In this document: one piece after another, positions 44,017-53,305 of the stretch
Position numbering within the stretch: position 1 is the stretch's first letter
Layout of the letters: every line of letters starts with the position of its first letter
Assembly: GCA_965207915.1 (NCBI GenBank)
Contig: OZ242304.1
Span: forward strand, 868,001-932,000
Reading direction: 5' to 3'
Length of the DNA stretch: 64,000 bases
Source: VXNJ01 sp009840625
GTDB taxonomy: Bacteria; Chloroflexota; UBA11872; VXNJ01
Made by a program: the position numbers and the translations under genes
The notes under the pieces: generated by a model
Told to the model about the DNA's origin: nothing
Databases searched by the model: none
Seen by the model: the letters and a program-made list of their open reading frames with translations, nothing else

Positions 44017-46743
44017 TCAGTCGATCACCGGGGGGTGGTAGCGCGCACCGTCGATCAATATCCCGGCGGCGCCGAAACCGTCTTGCCGGGTATGGTCGCG
44101 GACCAGCAGGTCACGGAGGGTGTCGCCCAACAGCGCGAGCTGGACGGGATTAGAGGGGACGTTCGGATGGTATTCGAAGATTGCGGCCTGGAAATACTGA
44201 CGGATGAATCCCGGGGTCTGCTCAGGGCCGAGCAGTCGGTTGCTGCTGACAATATCGGTCCGCGCTTCGGTTTTTGGGAATCCGAAGGCCCGTACACCGC
44301 CGAGCCGGTTGAAAAAGTCGGCAAACCCTACGTTCGTGCCTTCAATGGAAATGTTCGAAACGCGGTTGCCCCAGGGGCCCAGTAACGACCCCGGATTCGG
44401 GTTGAACGGCCCGGATTCAAAGCGCTGATCAACGCTACCGCCCAATCCCCCTCCTACGTAGTCCCAAGCCAGTCGGCGCCCGACCAACCAGCCGGCCCCT
44501 ACATCGTGGAAATCGACCACTCCGCGCTGGTAGAACTGCGTGAGCGTGCGGTCTTCCAACACCAGAACTTCGGATGTCGGGTAACCCCAGCGCTCCCTAC
44601 CCCCGGTGTTGCGGTAGTGGCCAAGAAAACCGGCAATGACAGTCTGACCGTCAATGTTCACGCTGAGATCCGGAATGTTGTGGCGGAGGTCCGGATTCCC
44701 AGGAGCGACCTCGTATTGGTTGTCGATCACAAAAGCCGGGTAATCAAATGACGGGTCATCGCTCGGAGCGGGTCTTGTAGTCGGGCGGCGCGGTGCCTGG
44801 TAAACCTGCGAGGAGGTTGAGATTGTTTTGGACCGTGCGCGAGTGACATCACGAATGGTCACTTTGGCAACACCGACGTTTTCGACGGGACTGCCGTTCT
44901 CGGCTGCGAGCAGCCGCAAAGTGAACGTTTCGTTATCGCGATCCGAATCGTTGGTGAACGGCATCTGCACTGCCACGACGTAAGTCCCGGTACCGGGCAT
45001 AACCAATTGCGTTCCGGTACCGGCTGGCAGTTGCGGCAGGTCCGTACCGTCCTGGTGCCCAAGCGGTTCGGCAGTGTCGGCCGGATCGGCACTTGTATCT
45101 ACTAAAAGCTCGACGACTGGGGCAGCATCATCGTTCCTTACCTCGAATACGAGCACGTCACTTTCATACACGTTGTAGGCGGTGCGGTCGAATCCCTTCC
45201 CGTCCCTGAAATCGCTGTTCAAGCGGACGACTTGAAGGTGCTGCAAATTCGAGCGGACCGAAGAGCTCAGGTCCGAGGCCAAGAAACGGTCGCTGCCACT
45301 CCGCCGACCGGGGTTGAATCTCATATCAATCAAGGCGACTCGCTTATTGCCGTCAACACCGTGGTTCTCGGTTCCAACATCGCGGAAAACGTTTGACGGA
45401 AGGCTGCGTAATTCATTGCCTCCGAGATCCAGGAAAGTCAACCCCGTCAATCCCTCGAGGTCGGAATAGTAGATTTCTTCGAGCGGATCATCGATGTCGC
45501 CGCCGGGGTAAACGCCGAGAGATTTGATGGTGCTCAAAGCATGAAGCGAAATCCGCTGGCACTTGTCGTCTATCGCGGGCGACGATTCGATCGCCTCAAT
45601 GACCTGTGGGTGGCGTTCGCAAACCGGGTATCGTGGCGAGTCAACGTCCTCGACCCGCACAGAGTCTGTCGCGGTGGCCAAGTCGTCCTCGAAGTCATCG
45701 TCGTAGCCGTCTAGCACCGCGCCACGGTCGTACAGGTACTGGAGGTCAAATCCGGCGGGAACAAGAGGGCCACCGTTGGCCATCGCCGTTCCGGGGTCGC
45801 CGCCTTGGTTCCGGCCAACCTGGACACCTGTTACTTCGACCTTGGCGTCCTCGTCGTCGTCGATGGTGCGGTCCCCACTAATCAGGACCGGGACTACGTA
45901 CAAAGTGTCGTCGGCATCGCGCGATGACGCTAGCACATAGACGGCGCGATCGATATCTAGGCCCTTGTGGGTAACGGTCAATTCAATTGCGACGAATCGC
46001 TCGACGCTGTCGCCGCTGCCGCGGCTGCCGTCAAAGGGAGGTGAGCCTGAGCAGGACACGTTTGGTGGGTTTCCTGAACAAGCGCCAGTCTCAACCGGTA
46101 TGCTCAGGCCCCTCGGCCGATCACCGAAATGGAACGGGATATAGAGAATTGCGCCCTCATCCACAGATGTCGGCAGGTTGCCCAATCCGGTTTCGTCATC
46201 ACCGCCATCCAACAGGAAGGTTGGTGAGCGGCCGTTCAAATTGTTGGCATTGTTGCAATCTGTCGTTGTCTCGCCAACGTTCACGGCAATCGCGCAATAG
46301 AGTTCCCGATTAGTTCCATCAACCGTTTTGATTGCCTCGGTCAGGTCTAATTCGTTCTGGTTCACGCCGGTCCCACGAAGGTCAATTCGGGCTCCAGGCG
46401 TTAGGCCGTCAAGTTCGCCTGCGGCAGGAGCGAATTCAGACCGAATGCGATTTCCCGAAAAATCGAGCTCGATCCACTTGGTCGAATAGGGCAGCATTTC
46501 ATCGCCCGTATCGGGGCACATAGTGGAATCGACCAGCTCGGCTTCAACGAATGCGTCTGTATCGGTAGTGCTCACACAGATTGCCGAGGTTGGAGTTGCT
46601 GCGAGGTCGTCTCCGGTGATCGGCGTTACGGCTGCTTCCCCGCGTTGGGCACTAGCAAAATAAAGGCCAACAGCCAACGCTATCGCCAATGTCAGCGCCG
46701 CGGGCATCACCGATATCAATCTCCGGTGACGATTCAGAACCAT
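44017..46743 (-). CDS. large exported protein with LRR-like segment and Chloroflexi-type C-terminal repeats
   Basis: 908 residues with an N-terminal signal or anchor (MPAALTLAIALAVGLYFASA, cut near AQRGEA). The middle contains one leucine-rich-repeat-like stretch (LEGLTGLTFLDLGGNELRSL) and Asp-rich beta segments; SSVRSNLQHLQVVRLNSDF and VAVQMPFTNDSDRDNETFTL suggest a Calx-beta-like module. The last ~200 residues show GGRERWGYPTSEVLV, GGVRAFGFPKTEAR and QYFQAAIFEYHPNVP, the W/F-G-x-P ... FEYHP pattern frequent in Chloroflexi surface proteins. Base and codon use look less GC-rich than in neighbours. Likely cell surface; function unknown. Confidence 0.75.
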   Translation of the reverse strand: MVLNRHRRLISVMPAALTLAIALAVGLYFASAQRGEAAVTPITGDDLAATPTSAICVSTTDTDAFVEAELVDSTMCPDTGDEMLPYSTKWIELDFSGNRIRSEFAPAAGELDGLTPGARIDLRGTGVNQNELDLTEAIKTVDGTNRELYCAIAVNVGETTTDCNNANNLNGRSPTFLLDGGDDETGLGNLPTSVDEGAILYIPFHFGDRPRGLSIPVETGACSGNPPNVSCSGSPPFDGSRGSGDSVERFVAIELTVTHKGLDIDRAVYVLASSRDADDTLYVVPVLISGDRTIDDDEDAKVEVTGVQVGRNQGGDPGTAMANGGPLVPAGFDLQYLYDRGAVLDGYDDDFEDDLATATDSVRVEDVDSPRYPVCERHPQVIEAIESSPAIDDKCQRISLHALSTIKSLGVYPGGDIDDPLEEIYYSDLEGLTGLTFLDLGGNELRSLPSNVFRDVGTENHGVDGNKRVALIDMRFNPGRRSGSDRFLASDLSSSVRSNLQHLQVVRLNSDFRDGKGFDRTAYNVYESDVLVFEVRNDDAAPVVELLVDTSADPADTAEPLGHQDGTDLPQLPAGTGTQLVMPGTGTYVVAVQMPFTNDSDRDNETFTLRLLAAENGSPVENVGVAKVTIRDVTRARSKTISTSSQVYQAPRRPTTRPAPSDDPSFDYPAFVIDNQYEVAPGNPDLRHNIPDLSVNIDGQTVIAGFLGHYRNTGGRERWGYPTSEVLVLEDRTLTQFYQRGVVDFHDVGAGWLVGRRLAWDYVGGGLGGSVDQRFESGPFNPNPGSLLGPWGNRVSNISIEGTNVGFADFFNRLGGVRAFGFPKTEARTDIVSSNRLLGPEQTPGFIRQYFQAAIFEYHPNVPSNPVQLALLGDTLRDLLVRDHTRQDGFGAAGILIDGARYHPPVID

Positions 46744-46904
46744 GCCGGGGAGTCGCCTCGTAGATATAGCTAAAGATCAGGCATGCGAAGGCCAGTTAAT
46801 TCAAACACGCAATGGCAAGTGTGGGCCGTGCGTTTCTAGAATCAATCCCGCACATCCCCAAACTTTATGTCACCAATTTGCTCGGAATGTTACTAGGCTG
46901 ACGC
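46744..46904. other. AT-richer divergent intergenic region
   Basis: 161 bases between the divergent 908-aa gene and the DedA gene. It is distinctly less GC-rich than the surroundings (for example around 46855-46895) and must hold both promoters. I cannot assign a convincing -35/-10 pair. Confidence 0.4.
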
Positions 46905-47708
46905 GTGACCGACCTGTTTGAGCAGATCCGCGATCTGCTGCTCGGTTTCCTGGAAGCCAACCAGTATTACGCGCTCGCGTTGCTGATCGGCATCGAGGAG
47001 GCCGGCGTCCCGCTTCCGCTGCCTGGCGACTTGGCAATCATGTTTATGGGATCGCAGATTGCGCTCGGTTCGGCGCACCCGGTGGGAATTGTGGTGGTCG
47101 CGGCCGCGTCTGCCACCGCCGGGGCTTCAGTGCTGTACTGGCTGGCCCGGCGCCTCGGCCTGGAAATGCTGCGCCGCTTCGGGCGCTACGTCCGGGTCGA
47201 CGAAGGCAAGATCGAGAGTTTCGAGAACTGGTTCCGTCAGCACGGCGGGCTGGCGATCATCGTCGGGCGGATGATCCCGGGATTGCGGATCGCGGTTGCC
47301 GTGTTCGCAGGCCTCGCGCGGGTCCCGTTCCCAAGATTCGTCCTCTATACCAGCATTTCCTCGACGATCTGGGCCGGGTTCTTCACCGCGCTCGGGTGGT
47401 ACTTCGGTTCTCGCTGGACCGAAGTGTCTGAGATATTGGAACGGGTAATCGGCAATCCATGGGTAGCCGGGGTATTGGGCCTGGCAATCGGAATTGCCCT
47501 AACGCGGCTGTATTACCGTCGCCGCCAGCGCCTCAGCAAATCCCCGCAGGAACCGATCGAGGTCAAGTCGGCTGAGTTGCCGCCGCCCGCACCGGAAATC
47601 GAGTTCAAGGTCAGCGAACCGGCCGAGAAAAAAACTCTTGATACCGACCCGCAACGCGAGCGGGTCTGGCGGTCCCGACCGGATTCGAACCGGCGATCTC
47701 CTCCTTGA
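46905..47708 (+). CDS. DedA family membrane protein
   Basis: 267 residues from GTG 46905. ALALLIGIEEAGVPLPLPGDLAIMFMG is the DedA opening, followed by VLYWLARRLGLEMLRRFGRY, FRQHGGLAIIVGRMIPGLRIAVAVFAGLARVPFPRF and a helix near 140-160. DedA/VTT proteins are flippases for undecaprenyl phosphate or other lipids. After the last helix (~183-205) comes a polar tail. The final ~13 residues (WRSRPDSNRRSPP) are encoded by the antisense of the tRNA-Asp gene and the stop TGA lies over its anticodon, so the tail is probably not under selection as protein. Confidence 0.88.
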   Translation: MTDLFEQIRDLLLGFLEANQYYALALLIGIEEAGVPLPLPGDLAIMFMGSQIALGSAHPVGIVVVAAASATAGASVLYWLARRLGLEMLRRFGRYVRVDEGKIESFENWFRQHGGLAIIVGRMIPGLRIAVAVFAGLARVPFPRFVLYTSISSTIWAGFFTALGWYFGSRWTEVSEILERVIGNPWVAGVLGLAIGIALTRLYYRRRQRLSKSPQEPIEVKSAELPPPAPEIEFKVSEPAEKKTLDTDPQRERVWRSRPDSNRRSPP

Positions 47709-47743
47709 CAGGGAGGTATGCTAGGCCGCTGCACCACGGGACC
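47670..47743 (-). tRNA. tRNA-Asp (GTC)
   Basis: Read on the minus strand: acceptor GGTCCCG pairs with CGGGACC, anticodon stem CCTCC/GGAGG encloses CTGTCAA with anticodon GTC, T-arm GCCGGTTCGAATCCGGT. Discriminator G fits Asp; CCA is not encoded. It overlaps the 3' end of the DedA gene on the other strand by 39 bases. Confidence 0.96.
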
Positions 47744-47876
47744 TGGTTGAAGGGGCGTATTCGCCCGTCCGCCTACGCCATTTCAGGCGCGCAGCCAATA
47801 AGTTTAAGGGCCGCCGAGCAGGTTCTCTAGGCCCCCGCAGGAACCGGTCGGCGCGCCCGAATCGGGCGGAGTGAAT

Positions 47877-49052
47877 TCACCACCATTGCGATTCCTCGTC
47901 GTAGACGTGGTCGGGCAGGTGGTAACTGATGCCCGCCTCATCAAAGGCCGAGACTTCCATCAGCGCGGTGAACTCGTCAAAACTCTTGGACTGGGCGTAA
48001 CCGGGCACCAGCCAACTCATGTAGCGCGCGTAGCGCTTCTGCAGGCGGAACCACCTGAGCACGCCGAATGTCGGGTTGTGCGGGTATTTGAGCTGGTCGG
48101 CCAGCTCGTTGCCGATTAGGGCGCGCGAGATTACGTAGATGTACTTGGCCAGATGGCCACGTTCCGCGGGGTCCGAAATACCCACCAGCAGCGGCGCCGA
48201 ATTGACCAGCGAATTTGCCATCGCGACCGATTCGTGACCGGGAATCGGCTCACAAAGCCCGCCGATCCGGAACAACTCGAGCGCGTCCTGCTCGTTTTGA
48301 AAGAGGATCGACTCCGGGATGCCCATAAGGTACCCCGAATAGCGCCAGACCTGCATGAAGCTGGCCCGTTCGGCTTCATTGAACCGGGCGCCCAGATTTT
48401 TTAGGTGGATCAGCACCCGGGCCGAGAACGCGGTGATGGCGTACCCCACGTGGGCGGCGCTGATTGGGACCCCCCAGGCTTCTTCGTCCCAGTCGTCCGA
48501 TTCGGCCAAAAGGCGACGAATCTGGCCGTGGATGAGGCGGACGCGTACCGACAGTTTCCAGCCGTCGCCGCCGAGTTGCAGTCCCCCGGGGATGAAAATC
48601 TCCACCATGTGCCGGTTGTTCTGCTGCAGGCGGCGCACGCCGTGCTCGCGCAGGCGCCCGGTGATAAAGAACGATTTGCTGATGTTGGTCGAAAAACCCT
48701 CCACCAAGGTGCCGCCGACCATGGCGCCCAGCACCAGTTGGGAATTGCGGTGAAACAACCTTATTCCGGGGCGGAAATTGGCGTTTTCTACCCACGCGGG
48801 AATCACCTGGGTGCTTTCGAAGAATTTCCGCACCGCCTCCGGTGCCCGCTTTAGTTCGTCCGAATCGGGTTCGTCGAGGCCCAGCTGCACGAGGCGATGC
48901 GACTCGTGCGGGTCCATTTCGGCCATCACGGCCAACGCCGCGTCGGCCAATGGGTCGCCGATGGTGGTGTGGGCGATGTAGTTGTCGACCATCGCCGGGT
49001 TTGCGGCGTGGGCGGCTTCGTACCGCGCCAGATAGTCGTTCGGGATCCTCAT
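47877..49052 (-). CDS. MpaB/Lcp-type (DUF2236) oxygenase family protein
   Basis: 391 residues. The fold family is recognised from GAMVGGTLVEGFSTNISKSFFITGR, the KLSVRVRLIHGQIRRLL helix with a His at the place of the proximal haem ligand of latex-clearing protein, SAAHVGYAITAFSARVLIHL and FMQVWRYSGYLMGIPESIL. Lcp cleaves rubber double bonds and MpaB acts on mycophenolic acid intermediates; both use a globin-like b-type haem. No signal peptide is visible. Since hpnCDE (polyprenyl synthesis) lies close by, action on an isoprenoid is an attractive but unproven idea. Confidence 0.82.
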   Translation of the reverse strand: MRIPNDYLARYEAAHAANPAMVDNYIAHTTIGDPLADAALAVMAEMDPHESHRLVQLGLDEPDSDELKRAPEAVRKFFESTQVIPAWVENANFRPGIRLFHRNSQLVLGAMVGGTLVEGFSTNISKSFFITGRLREHGVRRLQQNNRHMVEIFIPGGLQLGGDGWKLSVRVRLIHGQIRRLLAESDDWDEEAWGVPISAAHVGYAITAFSARVLIHLKNLGARFNEAERASFMQVWRYSGYLMGIPESILFQNEQDALELFRIGGLCEPIPGHESVAMANSLVNSAPLLVGISDPAERGHLAKYIYVISRALIGNELADQLKYPHNPTFGVLRWFRLQKRYARYMSWLVPGYAQSKSFDEFTALMEVSAFDEAGISYHLPDHVYDEESQWW

Positions 49053-49098
49053 TCGGCGGTCGCGGCCTTGACCAGTTGCGGCAAAAGGTTACTGCTAT

Positions 49099-51276
49099 CT
49101 AGTCTTCGGCAGGTTCTATGCGCAGGTCGGGCAGCCAGGCGAGAAATGGGGGCAGGTACCAGTTGCGGCCGCCCAGCAACTCCATGCTGGCCGGAACCAG
49201 CACCGAGCGGACCAGCGTGGCGTCGAGGAACACGGCCACCGCCAGGCCGAATCCAACCTGCTGGTTGACGATCGTCTGGCCCGAAGCAAAAGCTCCAAAC
49301 ACGGCCACCATGATCAGGGCCGCCCCGGTTATCAGCTGCGCGGTCGAGCGCAGCCCATAGGCTACGGCTTCGGCGTTGTCGCCGGATTGGTCGAAGCGCT
49401 CCCGGATTCGGCTCAAGAGGAACACGTGGTAGTCCATCGAGAGCCCGAAAAGGATCGAGAACAGGAACAGCGGGATCCAGACGTCGATCGACGGCGCCTC
49501 ATTGAATCCCAATAGATCCCGGGCCACGCCCTTCTGAAACACCAGGACCAGCAACCCGTAGGCGGTCCCGACCGAGAGCAGGTTCATGATCACCGCCTTG
49601 ATCGGAATGACGATCGAGCGGAAAACCAGCATCAGCACTATGAAGCTGAAGCCGAGCACGAACGCAAACACGATCGGGGTGTAGAAATCGACGACTTCGA
49701 ACAAGTCGGCGGTAATCGAGGTTGTTCCGGCGATCAGCACTTCGCCCGGGACTCCGGCGAACGCGGCGGAGATGTGGGTGTCCTTGAGGATCGCCAGCGC
49801 GTCCACCGCCGTCTGGCTGCTGGGCTCGCCGGGAATGAATACCTCCAGGACCGCCAGATCGCCGCTCGGGCTGGGGATCAGAAGCGGGGGCAGCGGGTAA
49901 TGCGGGTCGGCGACTATCGAAGCCTGCAGCGCCTCGATGGCCGCGGCCACCCGGGGATCCGTCAGATCAGCGTCGATAACGATCTCGGCCGGATTGACCA
50001 GCCCGAACGAGAACTCCTCTTCCAGGGCTTCGAACGCCAGGCGCGTCTGGGTCCCCTCGGGGAAGGTGTCGACCCCGCTGAGACCGGTCTCGATCTGGAA
50101 ATAGAAGGCCGTCGCGACCACCATCGGGATGCCTACCGCGGCGACGCTTATTACCGGGTGCCTGGTGACCACGCGGGTTATGGCGTCCCAGAATCCGCCT
50201 GGCGCGTCCGCGCCGGAGGAGCGCCTGCGACCGACGAACGGCAGCGGGAGCCGGTTGATCTTGGTCCCGAGCAGGGTCAGAACCGCCGGCAATAGGGTCA
50301 GGGTCGCCGCCAGGGCCACCAGGACCACGAGGATCGCCCCGATCCCCAGCGATCGGAAGAACGCCGCCGGGACGATCAACATGCCGAGCAACGCGATCAC
50401 GACGGTCAGTCCGCTGAAGAGAACCGTGCGCCCGGCGGTCGCGCCGGCGCGCTCGACCGCCTCCGGAACATCCAGGCCGTGGTCAAGCTCCTCGCGGAAG
50501 CGGGTGATGATCAGCAGCGAATAGTCAATGCCGACCGCCAGTCCGATCATGGTGATCATCAGCGTTACGAAAAAAACCAGTTCGAAAACCTGCCCAATCA
50601 ACGCCACCACGCCGAGCGCGACCACGATCGCCACGATCGCCAGGCCCAGCGGAACCAGCGTCGCGACCACGGTTCCGAAGAGAAAAAGCAGGATCACCAT
50701 CGCGACCGGCACGCCTACCCGTTCGCCCTGTTCAAGGTCGTGGGTGGCCAATTCGTTCTGCTCGAACGAGATGCTCGCCGGCCCGCCCATCAGCACCTCA
50801 AAGGCAGGGTCCTGGTTCTGAGCTTCGATGACCTCCAGGACTTCGCCCACATGCTCGGAGGCTTCCTGGAAATCTCCGGCCAGGACGACGTGGATTATCG
50901 TGGCGCTCTGATCGGGTGAGACCTGGGTCGGGTCTCCCGTCAGGTAGAAATTGACGGCCCCGGTAACGATGTCAGGGCCCAGTCCGACCACTTCGGCGGT
51001 AACCGATTCGACCTTGGCCTGGAACGCCGGGTCGGCGACCGTGGTTCCTTCACCCTGGACGACGATCAGCTCCAGCAGCGGATCGGGGCCGCGTGCCTGT
51101 TCCAGTATGTCGGCCGCCCGGTCCGATTCGACTCCGCCGCCCAATGTCAGCTCGGTCGTGGTGGCGCTGGCCAATAGCGTCGCGTTTAGACCCAGGCCGA
51201 TCACCAACGCCACCAGCCAGGCCGCGATCGTGAGCCAGGGGTGACTAATGCCGGCGCGAGCCAATGCCTCGGTCAA
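49099..51276 (-). CDS. MMPL-family transporter divergent from hpnCDE
   Basis: 725 residues from TTG 51276, selected because CCGGAGC lies about seven bases upstream and the first helix follows at once (WLTIAAWLVALVIGLGLNATL). The MMPL duplication is clear: outer loop, five helices including GLAVGIDYSLLIITRFREEL, a second helix and loop, then FGLSMDYHVFLLSRIRERF in the second half, the two helix-4/10 proton-relay motifs. It may export lipids or hydrophobic compounds. Being divergent from the squalene genes, it could play the part of the hopanoid transporter HpnN, which is also an RND/MMPL protein; this is inference from position. Confidence 0.87.
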   Translation of the reverse strand: MTEALARAGISHPWLTIAAWLVALVIGLGLNATLLASATTTELTLGGGVESDRAADILEQARGPDPLLELIVVQGEGTTVADPAFQAKVESVTAEVVGLGPDIVTGAVNFYLTGDPTQVSPDQSATIIHVVLAGDFQEASEHVGEVLEVIEAQNQDPAFEVLMGGPASISFEQNELATHDLEQGERVGVPVAMVILLFLFGTVVATLVPLGLAIVAIVVALGVVALIGQVFELVFFVTLMITMIGLAVGIDYSLLIITRFREELDHGLDVPEAVERAGATAGRTVLFSGLTVVIALLGMLIVPAAFFRSLGIGAILVVLVALAATLTLLPAVLTLLGTKINRLPLPFVGRRRSSGADAPGGFWDAITRVVTRHPVISVAAVGIPMVVATAFYFQIETGLSGVDTFPEGTQTRLAFEALEEEFSFGLVNPAEIVIDADLTDPRVAAAIEALQASIVADPHYPLPPLLIPSPSGDLAVLEVFIPGEPSSQTAVDALAILKDTHISAAFAGVPGEVLIAGTTSITADLFEVVDFYTPIVFAFVLGFSFIVLMLVFRSIVIPIKAVIMNLLSVGTAYGLLVLVFQKGVARDLLGFNEAPSIDVWIPLFLFSILFGLSMDYHVFLLSRIRERFDQSGDNAEAVAYGLRSTAQLITGAALIMVAVFGAFASGQTIVNQQVGFGLAVAVFLDATLVRSVLVPASMELLGGRNWYLPPFLAWLPDLRIEPAED

Positions 51277-51440
51277 AACGATGCTCCGGGGGTGAGAGTG
51301 GGGCGGGCAATTGCGCCGGATACGGCGCTTGATTTCAGGATAAATTCTGCCCGCAGACTCAAACGCAATTCCATCGCCCGCTGTTGAATCTACACACGGT
51401 GGGTTTAGCCGGGACCGGCCGGGCCGAGAATTGCCGAGCA

Positions 51441-52400
51441 ATGCCTGTTCCCAGCGATCCATCGCCGCTGGCGAATCCGGCAGCCAACTTCAAGATCTGT
51501 CAAGCAGAGCGGGGGAAAGTGGAATCGGCCCTGGCCGCCGGACAATCGGATTGGACACTCGAGCGCTCATACGCCTATTGCCGGGACACCGCGCACCGGC
51601 ACTACGAGAACTTCACGGTCGGTTCCTGGTTCCTGCCCCGCGACTTGCGCCGCTTCGTTTACGCGATCTATGCATACTGCCGTTTCGTAGACGATCTGGG
51701 CGACGCCGCACCCGGCGATCGTTTGGCCCAGCTGGACGCCTGGGAAAAAGAACTGCTGGCCTGCTACGGGGGTCAGCCGCGCCACCCGATCGCCATCGCT
51801 CTGCAGGACACGATCCAGCGGTTTTCGATCCCCCGCGGACCGTTCCTGAAATTGGTCGAAGCCAACCGCATGGACCAGCGCAAAAAACGTTACCGGGACT
51901 TTTCCGAACTGCTCGAATACTGCCGGCACTCGGCCGAACCGGTTGGCCATCTATTCCTATATCTATTCGGCTACCGCGATTCCTGCCGGCAGGAATTGGC
52001 CGACTGCACGTGTACGGCCCTGCAGCTGACGAATTTCTGGCAGGACGTTCACCGCGACTATCAGATGGGGCGGATCTACATACCGCTGGACGACATGGAC
52101 CGCTTCGGCGTCAGCGAGGCCCAGATCGCCGCCCGCCGGTGCGACCAGAATTTCCGCGATCTCATGCGATTCCAGATTGCGCGCACGCGCCAGTTGTTTG
52201 ACCGGGGCGCCGAACTACCCGCCCGGGTGAAGGGAGTCGCCCGCCTGGACATCAGGCTCTTCACCCTGGGTGGACTGCACATCCTGGATGCGATCGAACG
52301 ACTCGAATACGACGTCCTTGCGGCAAGACCGACGCTGTCGAAGCCGGCCCGGCTGCGAATCATGCTCTGGTCGGCGGCACGCTTGGCAGTGGGGCGCTAG
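51441..52400 (+). CDS. hpnC: squalene synthase HpnC-type (hydroxysqualene formation/conversion)
   Basis: 319 residues from ATG 51441; TTG 51384 would add 19 residues of non-family sequence. Two aspartate-rich prenyl-diphosphate motifs are present: AYCRFVDDLGD and LQLTNFWQDVHRDYQMGRIYIP. ENFTVGSWFLPRDLRRFVYAIYAYCR matches HpnC. In the three-gene route HpnD makes presqualene diphosphate from farnesyl diphosphate, HpnC converts it to hydroxysqualene and HpnE reduces this to squalene. First gene of hpnCDE. Confidence 0.92.
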   Translation: MPVPSDPSPLANPAANFKICQAERGKVESALAAGQSDWTLERSYAYCRDTAHRHYENFTVGSWFLPRDLRRFVYAIYAYCRFVDDLGDAAPGDRLAQLDAWEKELLACYGGQPRHPIAIALQDTIQRFSIPRGPFLKLVEANRMDQRKKRYRDFSELLEYCRHSAEPVGHLFLYLFGYRDSCRQELADCTCTALQLTNFWQDVHRDYQMGRIYIPLDDMDRFGVSEAQIAARRCDQNFRDLMRFQIARTRQLFDRGAELPARVKGVARLDIRLFTLGGLHILDAIERLEYDVLAARPTLSKPARLRIMLWSAARLAVGR

Positions 52401-52435
52401 ACGGATTGGCCGGGGGACATTCGGGCGAGGCGGCT

Positions 52436-53305
52436 TTGAATCACGACCTGGACGCCGCCTACGAACACTGCCGGGTGCTGACCCGAACGCAGGCGCGCAA
52501 CTTCTACTACGGTTTCATCACCCTGCCCCCGGCCCGGCGGCGGGCGATTTACGCGGTGTACGCGTTCTGCCGCCTCTGCGACGATGCCGCCGACGAAACC
52601 GACGTCCCGGCGGAACAATTGCAACGCGTTGCCCACCAACGGCAGTTGCTTGGCGATGCCCTTAACGGGCGTCCCCGCGGGCCGGTGTACACGGCCCTGG
52701 CCGATGCGACCAGGCAATTTGCGATTCCGGGCCAGTACCTGGGCGAAATCGTGAACGGGGTGGAAATGGACGCGACCACGACCCGATACGGGACGTTTGC
52801 CGAACTCGAGGGTTACTGCTACCGCGTCGCCTGCTGCGTTGGCCTTGTGTGTCTGGAGATATTCGGATACAGCGACCCTGGCGCCCGGCGCCACGCGGTC
52901 GACCTCGGCATGGCGATGCAGCTGACCAACATCCTGCGCGACATCGCCGAAGACGCCGGACGCGGCCGCATCTACATCCCGCTGGAAGATCTGGACCGCT
53001 TTCAGCTCGCCGAGTCCGAGATTCTTAACGGTTCGACCAGCGATCGCTTCCGCGACCTGATGCGCTTCCAGGTGGAGCGGGCACGGGCCTATTTCGAAAC
53101 CGCGCGCCAGCTCTTCCCGTTGCTGCCGGTCCTCTCGCGGGCCTGTCCGGCGATGCTGGAGGCCACCTATTCCCGCCTGCTGGACCGGATTGAAGACCGC
53201 GATTACGACATTTACCAGGGCCGGGTTAGTCTCGGCACCGTCGAAAAACTCCTGCTCGTGGCCCGGATATGGCCCAAGGTACTGGCGCCGAGTCTCGGCC
53301 CGTAG
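52436..53305 (+). CDS. hpnD: presqualene diphosphate synthase HpnD
   Basis: 289 residues from TTG 52436 (GAGG six bases upstream); TTG 52406 is an alternative. NFYYGFITLPPARRRAIYAVYAFCRLCDDAADE and MQLTNILRDIAEDAGRGRIYIP carry both aspartate-rich motifs, and VACCVGLVCLEIFGY fits the phytoene/squalene synthase core. It should join two farnesyl diphosphates to presqualene diphosphate. It follows hpnC by 35 bases and overlaps hpnE by 37. Confidence 0.92.
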   Translation: MNHDLDAAYEHCRVLTRTQARNFYYGFITLPPARRRAIYAVYAFCRLCDDAADETDVPAEQLQRVAHQRQLLGDALNGRPRGPVYTALADATRQFAIPGQYLGEIVNGVEMDATTTRYGTFAELEGYCYRVACCVGLVCLEIFGYSDPGARRHAVDLGMAMQLTNILRDIAEDAGRGRIYIPLEDLDRFQLAESEILNGSTSDRFRDLMRFQVERARAYFETARQLFPLLPVLSRACPAMLEATYSRLLDRIEDRDYDIYQGRVSLGTVEKLLLVARIWPKVLAPSLGP

